A stretch of DNA of 47,182 nt, taken from an uncultured bacterium (GTDB taxonomy: Bacteria > Cloacimonadota > Cloacimonadia > Cloacimonadales > Cloacimonadaceae). The translations under genes were made by a program, and so were the position numbers. Each line of letters begins with the position of its first letter. Positions within the stretch are counted from its first letter, which is position 1. The stretch spans positions 1-47,182 of the forward strand of contig CALGPA010000099.1 in the NCBI GenBank assembly GCA_937960795.1, written 5' to 3'. Of the stretch, positions 17,608 through 26,410 are shown one piece after another. The notes beneath the pieces were generated by a model. The model was not told where the DNA came from. It did no database searches and worked only from the letters and a program-made list of their open reading frames with translations.

Positions 17608-17839
17608 GATGATCTCCTTTTCTATCTGATAGGATAACCGGCATGGCTATTGATGCCATCAAGATTACACTAGGCGGGCTTGGGCGCATCAGGATTTCCG
17701 AAGATAGGTTGGTGAAGTCAGATTCACCTACATTTTGTTTGACAATATCGCCCATCTTGAGATTTATCGCCAATATGGCAAAATGCTTGGCCCCTTTGTG
17801 TGAGGCTTTTTGCCAAATGCTCAGATCAAAGGATATGCG
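17608..17839. promoter_or_regulatory. Divergent control region of the bifurcating-complex operon
   Basis: For the plus strand, TTGACA (17739-17744) with an AT-rich -10 (ATTTATC, 17762-17768) at 17 bases forms a likely promoter. Just upstream GGTGAA (17711-17716) and TTCACC (17723-17728) make an operator-like inverted repeat. For the minus strand the palindrome at 17650-17662 precedes the alkylation-repair gene. Confidence 0.45.
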
Positions 17840-18316
17840 ATGGAACAAGACTTCTCTCCTCTCGCCGAAAGCATTAAGAGATATCGGGGCAAGCCCGGCA
17901 TCTTGATCCCCCTATTGCAGGAAGTTCAGCAAATCATGGGTTATCTTTCCATAGACACCATGGCACACCTATCTCGTGAGCTGGATATTCCGGCTGCAGA
18001 GATCTATGGAGTTGCCACTTTTTACTCCATGTTCAAGCTCAAGCCTCAAGGCAAGCACATCATCCGCATCTGCAAAGGCACTGCCTGTCATGTCTCAGAC
18101 GCAGATGGGATCAAGGATGCCCTCAAATCGTCCTTGGGCTTGGAAGGCGAAGAAGACACCACCAAGGACATGCTCTTTACCTTGATGGAGGTGGCGTGTC
18201 TGGGCTGTTGCTCATTGGCTCCGGTGATCATGATTGATGACACGACTTATGGCAAATTGAGCCCGGATGGGATCCCTAAGATCCTTGAGCGTTATGCTTA
18301 TGAGGAGGGGAAATGA
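17840..18316 (+). CDS. NuoE/HydC-like [2Fe-2S] thioredoxin-fold subunit of a bifurcating complex
   Basis: The ATG at 17840 follows AAAGGA by about 7 bases; the upstream 17810 has no binding site. An N-terminal helical part (ILIPLLQEVQQIMGYLS; AAEIYGVATFYSMF) precedes the [2Fe-2S] domain. Its cysteines are in CKGTAC and, ~40 residues on, CLGCC (C-x4-C and C-x3-C). It matches NuoE, HydC and HndA, and also the small subunit of Stn-type transhydrogenases. It passes electrons next to the flavin subunit. Its stop overlaps the next start (ATGA). Confidence 0.9.
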   Translation: MEQDFSPLAESIKRYRGKPGILIPLLQEVQQIMGYLSIDTMAHLSRELDIPAAEIYGVATFYSMFKLKPQGKHIIRICKGTACHVSDADGIKDALKSSLGLEGEEDTTKDMLFTLMEVACLGCCSLAPVIMIDDTTYGKLSPDGIPKILERYAYEEGK

Positions 18317-20079
18317 GCGAGATCAAAGTAAAAGTCGGTATGGCATCATGCGGAGTGGCTGCCGGAGCGAGCGAAGTCTATGACGTCCTGACAAGATACC
18401 AAAAGGAGTCAGGCGGCTTTGATTTGGGCAGCACGGCATGCATCGGGATGTGTTTTGAAGAGCCGATTGTCGAATTTAGCGGCGGCAGCTTGGGCAGCGT
18501 TTCCTTGGGAGCAGTGGATCCCGCGAAGATCGAAGAGCATCTTAAAGACTATCTTGATAACAAACTGCCCGATGCTAATATCATCCAGGCAGACAAGCAT
18601 AATGGCAAACACAATGAGCTTTTAGCAGGGCAGACGCGCATAGTTCTCAGAAATTGCGGCGTTATCGACCCCAAGTCAATCGAAGATTATGAGGCGCATG
18701 GCGGCTATACCGCGCTCAAGAAGGCTCTCGCGATGGATCCTGATGAGATCATCGATGAGGTCAAAGCTTCCGGACTTCGCGGCAGAGGTGGCGCCGGATT
18801 TTCCACCGGGCTCAAATGGAGTTTTGCTGCCCGTGCCAAAGGCAAGAAGAAGTATGTGATCTGCAATGCGGATGAAGGGGATCCCGGTGCTTTTATGGAT
18901 CGCAGCACTTTGGAGGGAGATCCCCACAACGTGATCGAAGGCATGATTATCGGTGCCTATGCCATGGGCGCGGATGAGGGCTATATCTACTGTCGAGCGG
19001 AATATCCGATGGCGATCCGGCATCTCTTGATCGCGATCGAAAAAGCCGAAGAAAAAGGCTATCTGGGCAAGAAGATATTGGGCACTGACTTTAGCTTTGA
19101 GCTCCATGTCAAAGAAGGCGCCGGAGCATTTGTCTGCGGCGAAGAAACCGCTCTGATGCAATCCATCGAAGGCAAACGCGGCATGCCGACGATCCGCCCG
19201 CCATTCCCAGCCGAAAGCGGACTCTGGGGCTGCCCCACAAATATCAACAATGTGGAGACCTGGGCAAACATCACCTATATCATAAACCAAGGCTCTGTCG
19301 AATTCCGCAAGATCGGCACCGATAAATCCCCGGGTACCAAAGTCTTTGCTTTGGCTGGCAAGATCGCCGGCAGCGGGCTGATTGAAGTTCCCATGGGAAT
19401 CGAGCTGAGGGACATCATCTACAAAGTGGGCGGCGGCATGAAGACCGACAAGCCCTTCAAAGCGGTGCAGATGGGCGGACCATCCGGCGGCTGCATCCCG
19501 GCATCTCTTTTGGATACCATCGTAGATTATGACTCCATCAATGCCACCGGAGCGATTATGGGTTCCGGGGGGATGGTGGTCATGGATAGTGGCACCTGCA
19601 TGGTCGATGTTGCGAGGTTTTTCCTGCATTTTACTCAGAGCGAATCCTGCGGAAAGTGCACATTTTGTCGGATCGGGACTCGCCGCATGCTGGAGATCCT
19701 GACCCGCATCACCGAAGGCAAGGGTGAGCCGGAAGATATCGACAAGCTTGAAGACTTGGCAGCAAATATCATCAAAGGATCGCTCTGCGGCTTGGGGCAA
19801 ACCGCGCCCAATCCCGTGCTTACTACCCTGCGCTATTTTCGGGATGAATATCTTGCCCACATCGAAGCAAAGCGCTGTCCTGCCGGAGTCTGCAATTCTC
19901 TATTGCGCTATGAGGTGATTCCCGATAAGTGTGTAGGTTGCACGGCTTGTGCCCGTAAATGCCCGGTATCCTGCATATCCGGCAAGGTCAAGGAAGTCCA
20001 TTATATAGATCAAGAAGAATGCATAAGATGTGGCGCTTGCTATAGTGCCTGCAAATTTGGCGCCATCAACAAAGGATAG
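18313..20079 (+). CDS. NuoF/HydB-like NADH-binding flavoprotein subunit, bifurcating type
   Basis: Domains in order: a thioredoxin-like [2Fe-2S] region (about 1-90; Cys in MASCG and TACIGMC), then an FMN/NADH domain with GRGGAGFSTGLKW and NADEGDPGAFMDRSTLEGDP. A [4Fe-4S] site follows (ESCGKCTFCRIGT with GSLCGLGQ), and finally a two-cluster ferredoxin (CVGCTACARKCP; CIRCGACYSACK). The 588 residues and the added C-terminal ferredoxin are those of HydB-type subunits, which hold the bifurcating FMN, rather than complex I NuoF. Only three cysteines are obvious in the N-terminal domain, so its cluster may be atypical. Confidence 0.92.
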   Translation: MSEIKVKVGMASCGVAAGASEVYDVLTRYQKESGGFDLGSTACIGMCFEEPIVEFSGGSLGSVSLGAVDPAKIEEHLKDYLDNKLPDANIIQADKHNGKHNELLAGQTRIVLRNCGVIDPKSIEDYEAHGGYTALKKALAMDPDEIIDEVKASGLRGRGGAGFSTGLKWSFAARAKGKKKYVICNADEGDPGAFMDRSTLEGDPHNVIEGMIIGAYAMGADEGYIYCRAEYPMAIRHLLIAIEKAEEKGYLGKKILGTDFSFELHVKEGAGAFVCGEETALMQSIEGKRGMPTIRPPFPAESGLWGCPTNINNVETWANITYIINQGSVEFRKIGTDKSPGTKVFALAGKIAGSGLIEVPMGIELRDIIYKVGGGMKTDKPFKAVQMGGPSGGCIPASLLDTIVDYDSINATGAIMGSGGMVVMDSGTCMVDVARFFLHFTQSESCGKCTFCRIGTRRMLEILTRITEGKGEPEDIDKLEDLAANIIKGSLCGLGQTAPNPVLTTLRYFRDEYLAHIEAKRCPAGVCNSLLRYEVIPDKCVGCTACARKCPVSCISGKVKEVHYIDQEECIRCGACYSACKFGAINKG

Positions 20080-20084
20080 GATAG

Positions 20085-23000
20085 ATGCAAGTAGTTTTAA
20101 ACGGAAAAAGCATAGAAGCCCCTGAAGGAATTACGATTCTAGAGCTTGCCAAACGCGAAGGAATCCGGATTCCCACCCTGTGTCATGACGAAGAGCTAAA
20201 TCCCTATGGATCATGTTGGGTATGCGCGGTCAAAGTGGATGGTCGCAGAGGATTTGTGACATCCTGCGGCACCAAGCTGAGCCCGGGCATGGCGATCACA
20301 ACGGATAGTGAAGAGATCCATGCCGCTCGCAAGATGGCGCTGGAGCTGCTCATCAGCAATCATTATGCGGATTGCGAAGCGCCCTGCAAAGTAGCCTGCC
20401 CCGATCACGTAGACGTCCAGAGCTATGTGTCGCTGATTGCCAATGGCAAATACCATGAAGCGGTGAAGGTGATCAAAGAGACCCTTCCCATGCCGCTTTC
20501 CATCGGTAGAGTATGCCCTGCCTTTTGTGAAGAAGAGTGTCGCAGGCAGATCATTGAAGAGCCGATCGCCATTCGGCAGTTAAAGCGTTATGCTGCCGAT
20601 GAAGATCTGGCTGACTACTGGCAGTATCTCCCCGAGAGCGAGCCCAAAACCGGTAAAAAGGTGGCAATCATCGGTGGCGGTCCCAGTGGACTCACCTGTG
20701 GCTACTACCTCAGCATCAAAGGGCATTATGTGGATCTCTTCGAAGCCGAAGAAGCTTGTGGCGGCTGGTTGCGCTATGGAATTCCCCAATATCGCCTGCC
20801 CAAAGAGATTTTGGATAGCGAGATCGAGCTAATGTGTATGAACGGGATGAATATCCACACTGGCAAAGCCCTGGGCAAAGATCTCTTCTTGAGTGAGCTG
20901 AATCGGGATTATGACGCCGTCTATCTGGCGATCGGAGCACAAAACGCAGTGCCGATGCCGGTTCCGGGGAGTGACCTGACGGGATGCTATCTGGGTGTGG
21001 ACTTCCTTAAAGCACACGCCAAGGGCAAGGCTCCTGAGATTGGTCAAAAAGTGGCGATCGTTGGCGGGGGAAACACCGCTATTGACTGTGCCCGAACTTG
21101 CATCCGTTTAGGTGCGGAAGTGACGGTCATCTATCGTCGCACCAAGGCTGAGATGCCGGCAGAAGATTTTGAGATAGAAGCCGCTGAACACGAGGGAGTG
21201 AAGTTTCACTTCCTCTGCAATCCGGTTGAATATATGGGAGATGGCGGCAAGTTGTCTGAGGTCACGATCGAGAAGATGCGTCTGGGCGAGCCGGACAAAA
21301 GCGGCAGACGCCGTCCGGAGCCCACCGGGGAACTCTTTAGCGAGAGCTTCGACAGCATCATCGCCGCAATATCCCAAGTACCGGAAGTGCAGACTTTTGC
21401 CGAAAAAGAGAATGAGATCGACGGAGAAAGGCTCGCCATTTCACGCTGGCAGACAGCCATTGTCGATCAGGAAAATATGTATAGCGGATTGGGCAAGATC
21501 TTTGCCGGAGGAGATTTTCAACGGGGCGCGGCTACAGCGATCGAAGCAATAGCCGATGGACGCAAGGCATCAGACGCGATCGACTCCTTCCTAAAATCCA
21601 AAGAACTACCCCAAGCACGCTTTGTCTTTGACTCCAAAAAGGCGAAGAAAGTCTCTGACGTTGACTCAAAAGAATACGACATCTTTGCCCGTCTATCTCG
21701 GGTCAAGATGCCGGAGATATCGCTTGAACAGGCGTGCAGCAGTTTTGATGAAGTGGAGACGGGATTCAGCGAAATCGATGCCAGAGCCGAAGCTGCTCGC
21801 TGCATCGAGTGTGGCTGTCAGGTCAATGAAAGCTGTGCGCTGAGAAACTACTGCAGCGAATATGAAGTGGAGATGGATCGCTTTTTGGGTAGCATCTCCA
21901 AGCACCCCATCGACTATAGCCATCCCTTTATTGTGCGTGATGCCAATAAATGCATCAATTGCGGTCGCTGCATCCGCACCTGTGCCGAGATCCAGGGAGC
22001 AGGAGTTCTGGGCTTTATCTATCGTGGATTTTCAGCAGTGATGGCTCCGGAATTTGGAGAATCACTTACTCAGACAGGATGCCTGGTTTGCGGGAAGTGT
22101 ATCGATGTCTGTCCCGTGGGCGCTTTGGTAGAACGCAATCTGCATTACAAGCTCAATCCTCACGCCAAGGATCAGTATCGTCAGAATTGCGGACTCTGTG
22201 GAGTGGGTTGTGAGATCGAGATCCATACCCAAGCAAACGAGATAGCGCTGATCAGCACTCCCCAAGATGGTCCCGGATTCAATGGGAAAAACCTCTGTTT
22301 CAAAGGACGTTTCGGTTGGCAATGCAAGGATGAAGAGCTTGAGTATCCCATGATCAAGGTCGATGATGAGTTTCAGCAGATCAGCTGGCAAGAAGCGCTT
22401 GAGCTTTTACAGACCCGGCTCAAGCTCGCTGATAAACGCAGTGTGGAGATCACTCCGCATATCAGCTTGGAAGAGATGCTGATCGCAGAGCGCATCGCCA
22501 AAACCTGGGAACTGGAGCCGACGGCTGATCCACGGTATTTCAGCTTCAGTGATCCCTATCTGGATATCAGCCCCAAAGAGGATGCCTATAGTCTCCTAAA
22601 TGACTATCAGGAATATGTGATTGTGGGCGATCTCAACCGGACTCTGCTTAGCCTTGTTCGTCTCCGGCAGCGAGAGGGCAAGAATATGCACCTGGTCTCA
22701 TTCCCAACGGAATCTCCTTTTGTGAGATTTGCCGATGAGATCCATGATGATCTCAACTCTCTTAAGGCATCTCCCAATGCACTGTTTATCTACAATCAAA
22801 ATCGCATCTCAGAGAAAGCAGCACATGAGATCTGGGAAACAGCAGACGCGCAGCGGATTATGGTGACGTCGGACTATCAAAATCACGCAGGATTTCTGCT
22901 CATGGCTCCTCATCCGGCAGCAAAGCAGCAGCAGGATATTGCCCTTTGCTTTGGCAGAGAGCCCTATGCGGAAGCAGCCTTCAAAGTGGCGATCACGAGC

Positions 23001-23366
23001 CACAGGCGGGACAAATGCTCTGCTGACCTGCTCCTGCCCAGAGCCGGATACCTGAAGATGGAAGCGATGGCCTTGGGCGACCTGGGCAAGATATCTCGCT
23101 TTGTGAATCCACAAAGATCCGCAGTCTCAAATGAACTTCTGCGGCTCTTTTACATGCTGGGTTTGATCTCTCCCGCTACTGCTGATATCCCACACTGGAA
23201 TTCCCTGGCGCAGGATCGGATCAGGGATTTTGCCAAATACACACCGGCCGCATATCAAGGCTTGCCTGCCAAGGAACTCAGAGCTGAAGCACTGCCCTCA
23301 GATGCCGCGATTTGGAAGATCATAGATATGCTCTATGAACTGAGGAAGACACCACTAAGCTTCTAA
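20085..23366 (+). CDS. Large FeS-flavoprotein: [2Fe-2S] + GltD/NfnB-like NADP domain + ferredoxin + NuoG-like remnant
   Basis: At 1093 residues this is a mosaic. It has a [2Fe-2S] domain (Cys 33, 44, 47, 61) and a GltD-type cluster helper (CEAPCKVAC; GRVCPAFCEEEC, about 97-152). A flavin and NAD(P) reductase follows (IIGGGPSGLTCGYYL near 195; IVGGGNTAIDCART then YRRT). Next are a Cys-rich linker, a two-cluster ferredoxin (CINCGRCIRTC; CLVCGKCIDVC), and a Fe4S4/molybdopterin-like part (NCGLCGVGC...NLCFKGRF) with a short degenerate NuoG-like tail. The [FeFe] H-cluster motifs are absent. The combination resembles the NADP-binding subunit of Stn-type electron-bifurcating transhydrogenases (ferredoxin, NADH and NADP). 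That is my preferred role; a formate-dehydrogenase or hydrogenase function is unlikely. Confidence 0.85.
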   Translation: MQVVLNGKSIEAPEGITILELAKREGIRIPTLCHDEELNPYGSCWVCAVKVDGRRGFVTSCGTKLSPGMAITTDSEEIHAARKMALELLISNHYADCEAPCKVACPDHVDVQSYVSLIANGKYHEAVKVIKETLPMPLSIGRVCPAFCEEECRRQIIEEPIAIRQLKRYAADEDLADYWQYLPESEPKTGKKVAIIGGGPSGLTCGYYLSIKGHYVDLFEAEEACGGWLRYGIPQYRLPKEILDSEIELMCMNGMNIHTGKALGKDLFLSELNRDYDAVYLAIGAQNAVPMPVPGSDLTGCYLGVDFLKAHAKGKAPEIGQKVAIVGGGNTAIDCARTCIRLGAEVTVIYRRTKAEMPAEDFEIEAAEHEGVKFHFLCNPVEYMGDGGKLSEVTIEKMRLGEPDKSGRRRPEPTGELFSESFDSIIAAISQVPEVQTFAEKENEIDGERLAISRWQTAIVDQENMYSGLGKIFAGGDFQRGAATAIEAIADGRKASDAIDSFLKSKELPQARFVFDSKKAKKVSDVDSKEYDIFARLSRVKMPEISLEQACSSFDEVETGFSEIDARAEAARCIECGCQVNESCALRNYCSEYEVEMDRFLGSISKHPIDYSHPFIVRDANKCINCGRCIRTCAEIQGAGVLGFIYRGFSAVMAPEFGESLTQTGCLVCGKCIDVCPVGALVERNLHYKLNPHAKDQYRQNCGLCGVGCEIEIHTQANEIALISTPQDGPGFNGKNLCFKGRFGWQCKDEELEYPMIKVDDEFQQISWQEALELLQTRLKLADKRSVEITPHISLEEMLIAERIAKTWELEPTADPRYFSFSDPYLDISPKEDAYSLLNDYQEYVIVGDLNRTLLSLVRLRQREGKNMHLVSFPTESPFVRFADEIHDDLNSLKASPNALFIYNQNRISEKAAHEIWETADAQRIMVTSDYQNHAGFLLMAPHPAAKQQQDIALCFGREPYAEAAFKVAITSHRRDKCSADLLLPRAGYLKMEAMALGDLGKISRFVNPQRSAVSNELLRLFYMLGLISPATADIPHWNSLAQDRIRDFAKYTPAAYQGLPAKELRAEALPSDAAIWKIIDMLYELRKTPLSF

Positions 23367-23379
23367 ATATGATTCAACG

Positions 23380-23412
23380 GTGCCCCGCTAAAAGCGGGGC
23401 ACTGCAGTTTTT
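23380..23412 (+). terminator. Rho-independent terminator after the bifurcating-complex operon
   Basis: GTGCCCCGC (23380-23388), loop TAAAA and GCGGGGCAC (23394-23402) form a perfect 9-bp stem. A short spacer and TTTTT (23408-23412) follow. Confidence 0.92.
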
Positions 23413-23417
23413 AGGAC

Positions 23418-23446
23418 TTGACAAATCAAAGAACCGCGCATATCTT
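23418..23446 (+). promoter_or_regulatory. Promoter of the subtilase gene
   Basis: TTGACA (23418-23423), a 17-base spacer, and TATCTT (23441-23446). It starts a few bases after the previous terminator and 57 bases before the ATG, so transcription clearly restarts here. Confidence 0.65.
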
Positions 23447-23502
23447 GTGTCCAAGTGACGGATACCCAAGGAGTCACAATTTGAAACAGCTATGGAGTAG
23501 TT

Positions 23503-25410
23503 ATGAAAAAAGGTGCTATACTTTTGATTCTGTGTTCCCTCGTGCTAGTCGCTCTCTTTGGGCAAAGCTATCAGCCTCCCTTTCAACTGACCCCCTCGAA
23601 TCAACGAGCAACGATAGATCTTGAGCAGGTTCCGGATTCGGCATTTGAGCCGGGTATAATAAGGATCAAGCTCAATCGGGAATATGCCGATCACTTGGCT
23701 GGTTTAGAACATCAACAGGGCAATATGCGGGATTTTGGCATTCCCCAGTTGGATGCTCTTAGTAGGGATCTGGAAGTCAGCGGCATCCGCCGGCTCTTCT
23801 ATTCCGAAGCATTTGATGGCCAATACCTTCAGCGTCACAAAGAGTGGGGCTTTGATCTTTGGTATGAGCTTGAATTCCCCGCGGGAAAAGATCTTCGGCA
23901 GGCTATTCGTGACTTTTTTGCCTTGACTAAGGTCATCAATTGGGCGGAGCCCGAGTATCGTAAGCAGCTACATTGGAATCCAAATGATTCATTCTTCGGA
24001 CAGCAAGCCCACTACAACGTCATTAGCCTTCCCCAAGCCTGGGATCTCGAAAAAGGCCATCCTGATGTGCTCGTAGCGATCATCGATGGTGGCATCCAGC
24101 TCGACCATCCTGATCTTGCTGCCAGCATCCACACGAATCCCGGATTCAACTTTGTGGATGACAGCAGCACTATCATCCAACACTATCATGGAACCCATGT
24201 GGCGGGCACAGTCGCGGCGAAAACCAACAATGGCATCGGAGTGGCAGGGATAGCCGGAGGATCAGGAGCTGTGGGTGGCGTCAAAATGATGTCCCTGCAA
24301 GTGTTTACAGATGAAAGCTCCGGCGGGGGTCACCTTGCGCCGATCTATGCCGCAGACAATGATGCTGCCATCTCTCAAAACAGCTGGGGATATATGGAAC
24401 CCAATGTCTACAACCAAGTTGATCTGGACGCAATTGATTACTTCAATGTCAATGGCGGTGGCTCGGTCATGGATGGCGGCATCAGCATCTTTTCTGCCGG
24501 AAATGAAAATAGTAGTGCCAACTGGTATCCCGGATACTACAGCGGCGCATTCTCCGTGGCCGCTACAAACAATTGGGATCAGAAAGCTTACTACTCAAAC
24601 TACGGCTCTTGGGTGGATGTCACTGCCCCGGGAGGCGAACTTTTCCAGGGGGATTCTTCGGGTGGAGTGCTGAGCACCTATACAGATGGGCAATATGCTT
24701 GGATGCAAGGAACTTCCATGGCATGTCCGCATGTCTCGGGGCTCGCGGCTCTGATCATCTCCAAAGCACATCGCGAGGGTACGCCAGTCACCCCGGCTGA
24801 GCTGGCGGATATCATCAGAGATAGTGCTGATGACATCTCATACGCAAATCCCTATACTCATCAGCTTTTGGGCAGCGGCAGGATCAATGCCCATTCAGCT
24901 CTGGCGGATGATGAGCCGCCACAGGACCCGATCTGGATCACTTCGCCGCTGGATGGCAGCATCCATGATTTGGGCAGCAGCATCCATGTGACCGTGGGGA
25001 TATCCTCGATGATCATTGGAACGGTAAACCGTGTAAACTTCCTTGTAAATGGTGAGATCCGATCTCTGGATTGGAGCGCTCCATTTGAGTGGACATGGGA
25101 CACAATGACGTCCGGACCTGGACTACAAGAGATCAAAGCAATTGCCTACACGAATCTTGGCATGTTTGAAGACACTGTCTATATAACTCTTTTAGCTGAG
25201 CTGGATGCTCCCGCACTTACGATAGAAAGAAACTCCGAGAATACTTTGCTTTCTTGGGATGCAGTCTCGGGTGCCGGGCTCTATGAGGTGTATCGCAGCG
25301 CTGCTCCCGATGGCGAATTTGAGTGGATTGGCTCAAGCAGCAGCACCAGCTTCACCGATAGCGTAACAAACCATAAAGCTTTCTATCAGGTGAAAGCAGT
25401 ATCTGACTAA
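23503..25410 (+). CDS. Secreted subtilisin-like serine protease (S8)
   Basis: A signal peptide (ILLILCSLVLVALFG) and a ~130-residue propeptide-like region precede the catalytic domain. The triad is visible: Asp in VAIIDGGIQLDHPDL, His in HGTHVAGTVA and Ser in GTSMACPHVSGLAAL, with an oxyanion Asn in SAGNENSSANW. After residue ~480 come an Ig-like domain (ITSPLDGSIHDLGSSIHVTV) and a fibronectin-like end (ALTIERNSENTLLSWDAVSG). It has no YPNPF-type sorting domain, so it is probably released or periplasmic. It likely feeds peptides to an amino-acid fermenter. Confidence 0.93.
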   Translation: MKKGAILLILCSLVLVALFGQSYQPPFQLTPSNQRATIDLEQVPDSAFEPGIIRIKLNREYADHLAGLEHQQGNMRDFGIPQLDALSRDLEVSGIRRLFYSEAFDGQYLQRHKEWGFDLWYELEFPAGKDLRQAIRDFFALTKVINWAEPEYRKQLHWNPNDSFFGQQAHYNVISLPQAWDLEKGHPDVLVAIIDGGIQLDHPDLAASIHTNPGFNFVDDSSTIIQHYHGTHVAGTVAAKTNNGIGVAGIAGGSGAVGGVKMMSLQVFTDESSGGGHLAPIYAADNDAAISQNSWGYMEPNVYNQVDLDAIDYFNVNGGGSVMDGGISIFSAGNENSSANWYPGYYSGAFSVAATNNWDQKAYYSNYGSWVDVTAPGGELFQGDSSGGVLSTYTDGQYAWMQGTSMACPHVSGLAALIISKAHREGTPVTPAELADIIRDSADDISYANPYTHQLLGSGRINAHSALADDEPPQDPIWITSPLDGSIHDLGSSIHVTVGISSMIIGTVNRVNFLVNGEIRSLDWSAPFEWTWDTMTSGPGLQEIKAIAYTNLGMFEDTVYITLLAELDAPALTIERNSENTLLSWDAVSGAGLYEVYRSAAPDGEFEWIGSSSSTSFTDSVTNHKAFYQVKAVSD

Positions 25411-25460
25411 GTGAATCTGGAACTATCATATTGTATGTATGAAGAAATATTTAGGAGAGG

Positions 25461-26357
25461 ATGATGCAGAGATATCTCGGAATCGATATCGGCGCTTCTT
25501 CCATAAAGTTTGGGATAGGAGATAGTAAACACGGTTTACAGTACTTTGCCTCCATCCGAATTCAGACAAAAGATCTAGCTTCTTTTGGCAGGATCTTTGA
25601 GGATATCTTTGCTGAAGCAGCCGCTTGGGATATCGCCGGGGTCGGAATCGGGAGCCCGGGGACCATCAGTCAACCTGATGGCATTATCCGGGGAGTGAAT
25701 CCCAATATCCCCTTTTTGAGTGGCATGTCTCCCCGCGAGCTTGTCCCGCCAAGGCTTGATTTGCCGATCTTCGTCGATAATGACGCCAATCTCATGACTC
25801 TGGCAGAAGCCGAGTATCACGCTTCAAAGCACACGATCGGAGTGACCATCGGCAGCGGAATCGGCTCCGGGATTGTGCTGGATGGAGAAATCTATCATGG
25901 CGCCCATGGCTATGCCGCGGAGCTGGGGCATTGCATCATGATCCCCGGCGGAGAGACTTGCAGCTGTGGGCAAAAAGGCTGTTTGGAAGCCTATAGCTCG
26001 GTGGATGGCATCTACCGAAGATTGCGTGCAATGGGCTCCTTGGACGCGGATCTGAGTCTGCCTGATCTGATCAAACGCAGAAAAGAATCCAAAGATACGG
26101 ATGAGCTTATCCTCGAGGGAGAAGAGCTCCTCATCCGCGCATTGGCGAACTTGGCAAGCATCATGGATCCGGACCTGATCGTACTGGGCGGCGGCGCTAT
26201 GGACCTGGGCTTGTACAATATCGATCGCATCAGAGAGGAGACAAGGCTCTTGCTGCCGAAAGCGCAAAGAGAGAGATTTCGATGCGAACCGGCGTCATAT
26301 GGCAATCGCGCCGGCGTATTTGGTGGGATCGTGTTATGCGAAAGAAATCTTATTTAG
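25461..26357 (+). CDS. ROK-family sugar kinase (glucokinase-like)
   Basis: The 298 residues begin with the phosphate loop YLGIDIGASSIKFGIGD. A second glycine motif follows (GVTIGSGIGSGIVLDGEIYH), then GHCIMIPGG and the ROK zinc site CSCGQKGCLEAY, and DLIVLGGGAMDLG near the end. There is no N-terminal HTH, so it is an enzyme rather than a NagC/XylR repressor. Glucose is the usual substrate but other hexoses cannot be excluded. AGGAG lies just before the tandem ATG codons at 25461 and 25464; either may be used. Confidence 0.9.
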   Translation: MMQRYLGIDIGASSIKFGIGDSKHGLQYFASIRIQTKDLASFGRIFEDIFAEAAAWDIAGVGIGSPGTISQPDGIIRGVNPNIPFLSGMSPRELVPPRLDLPIFVDNDANLMTLAEAEYHASKHTIGVTIGSGIGSGIVLDGEIYHGAHGYAAELGHCIMIPGGETCSCGQKGCLEAYSSVDGIYRRLRAMGSLDADLSLPDLIKRRKESKDTDELILEGEELLIRALANLASIMDPDLIVLGGGAMDLGLYNIDRIREETRLLLPKAQRERFRCEPASYGNRAGVFGGIVLCERNLI

Positions 26358-26410
26358 GAATGATAATTGCACGTGTTAAAAGCACTTAAATAGTTAGACG
26401 AGAGGATATC

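Noticed and set aside
17711..17728. Confident Rex binding site
   Set aside because: The half-site spacing is 6 rather than the expected 4 between GAA and TTC; kept only as a generic inverted repeat.
18676..19860. 394-codon frame antisense to the NuoF-like gene
   Set aside because: Same reason: it shadows a well-conserved gene, and its composition is not protein-like.
17840..23366. HydABC bifurcating hydrogenase
   Set aside because: None of the three H-cluster motifs occurs in the large subunit, which instead has a GltD-like domain.
20085..23366. NAD-dependent formate dehydrogenase alpha subunit
   Set aside because: The molybdopterin part is short and degenerate, with no Cys/Sec ligand context that I can see.
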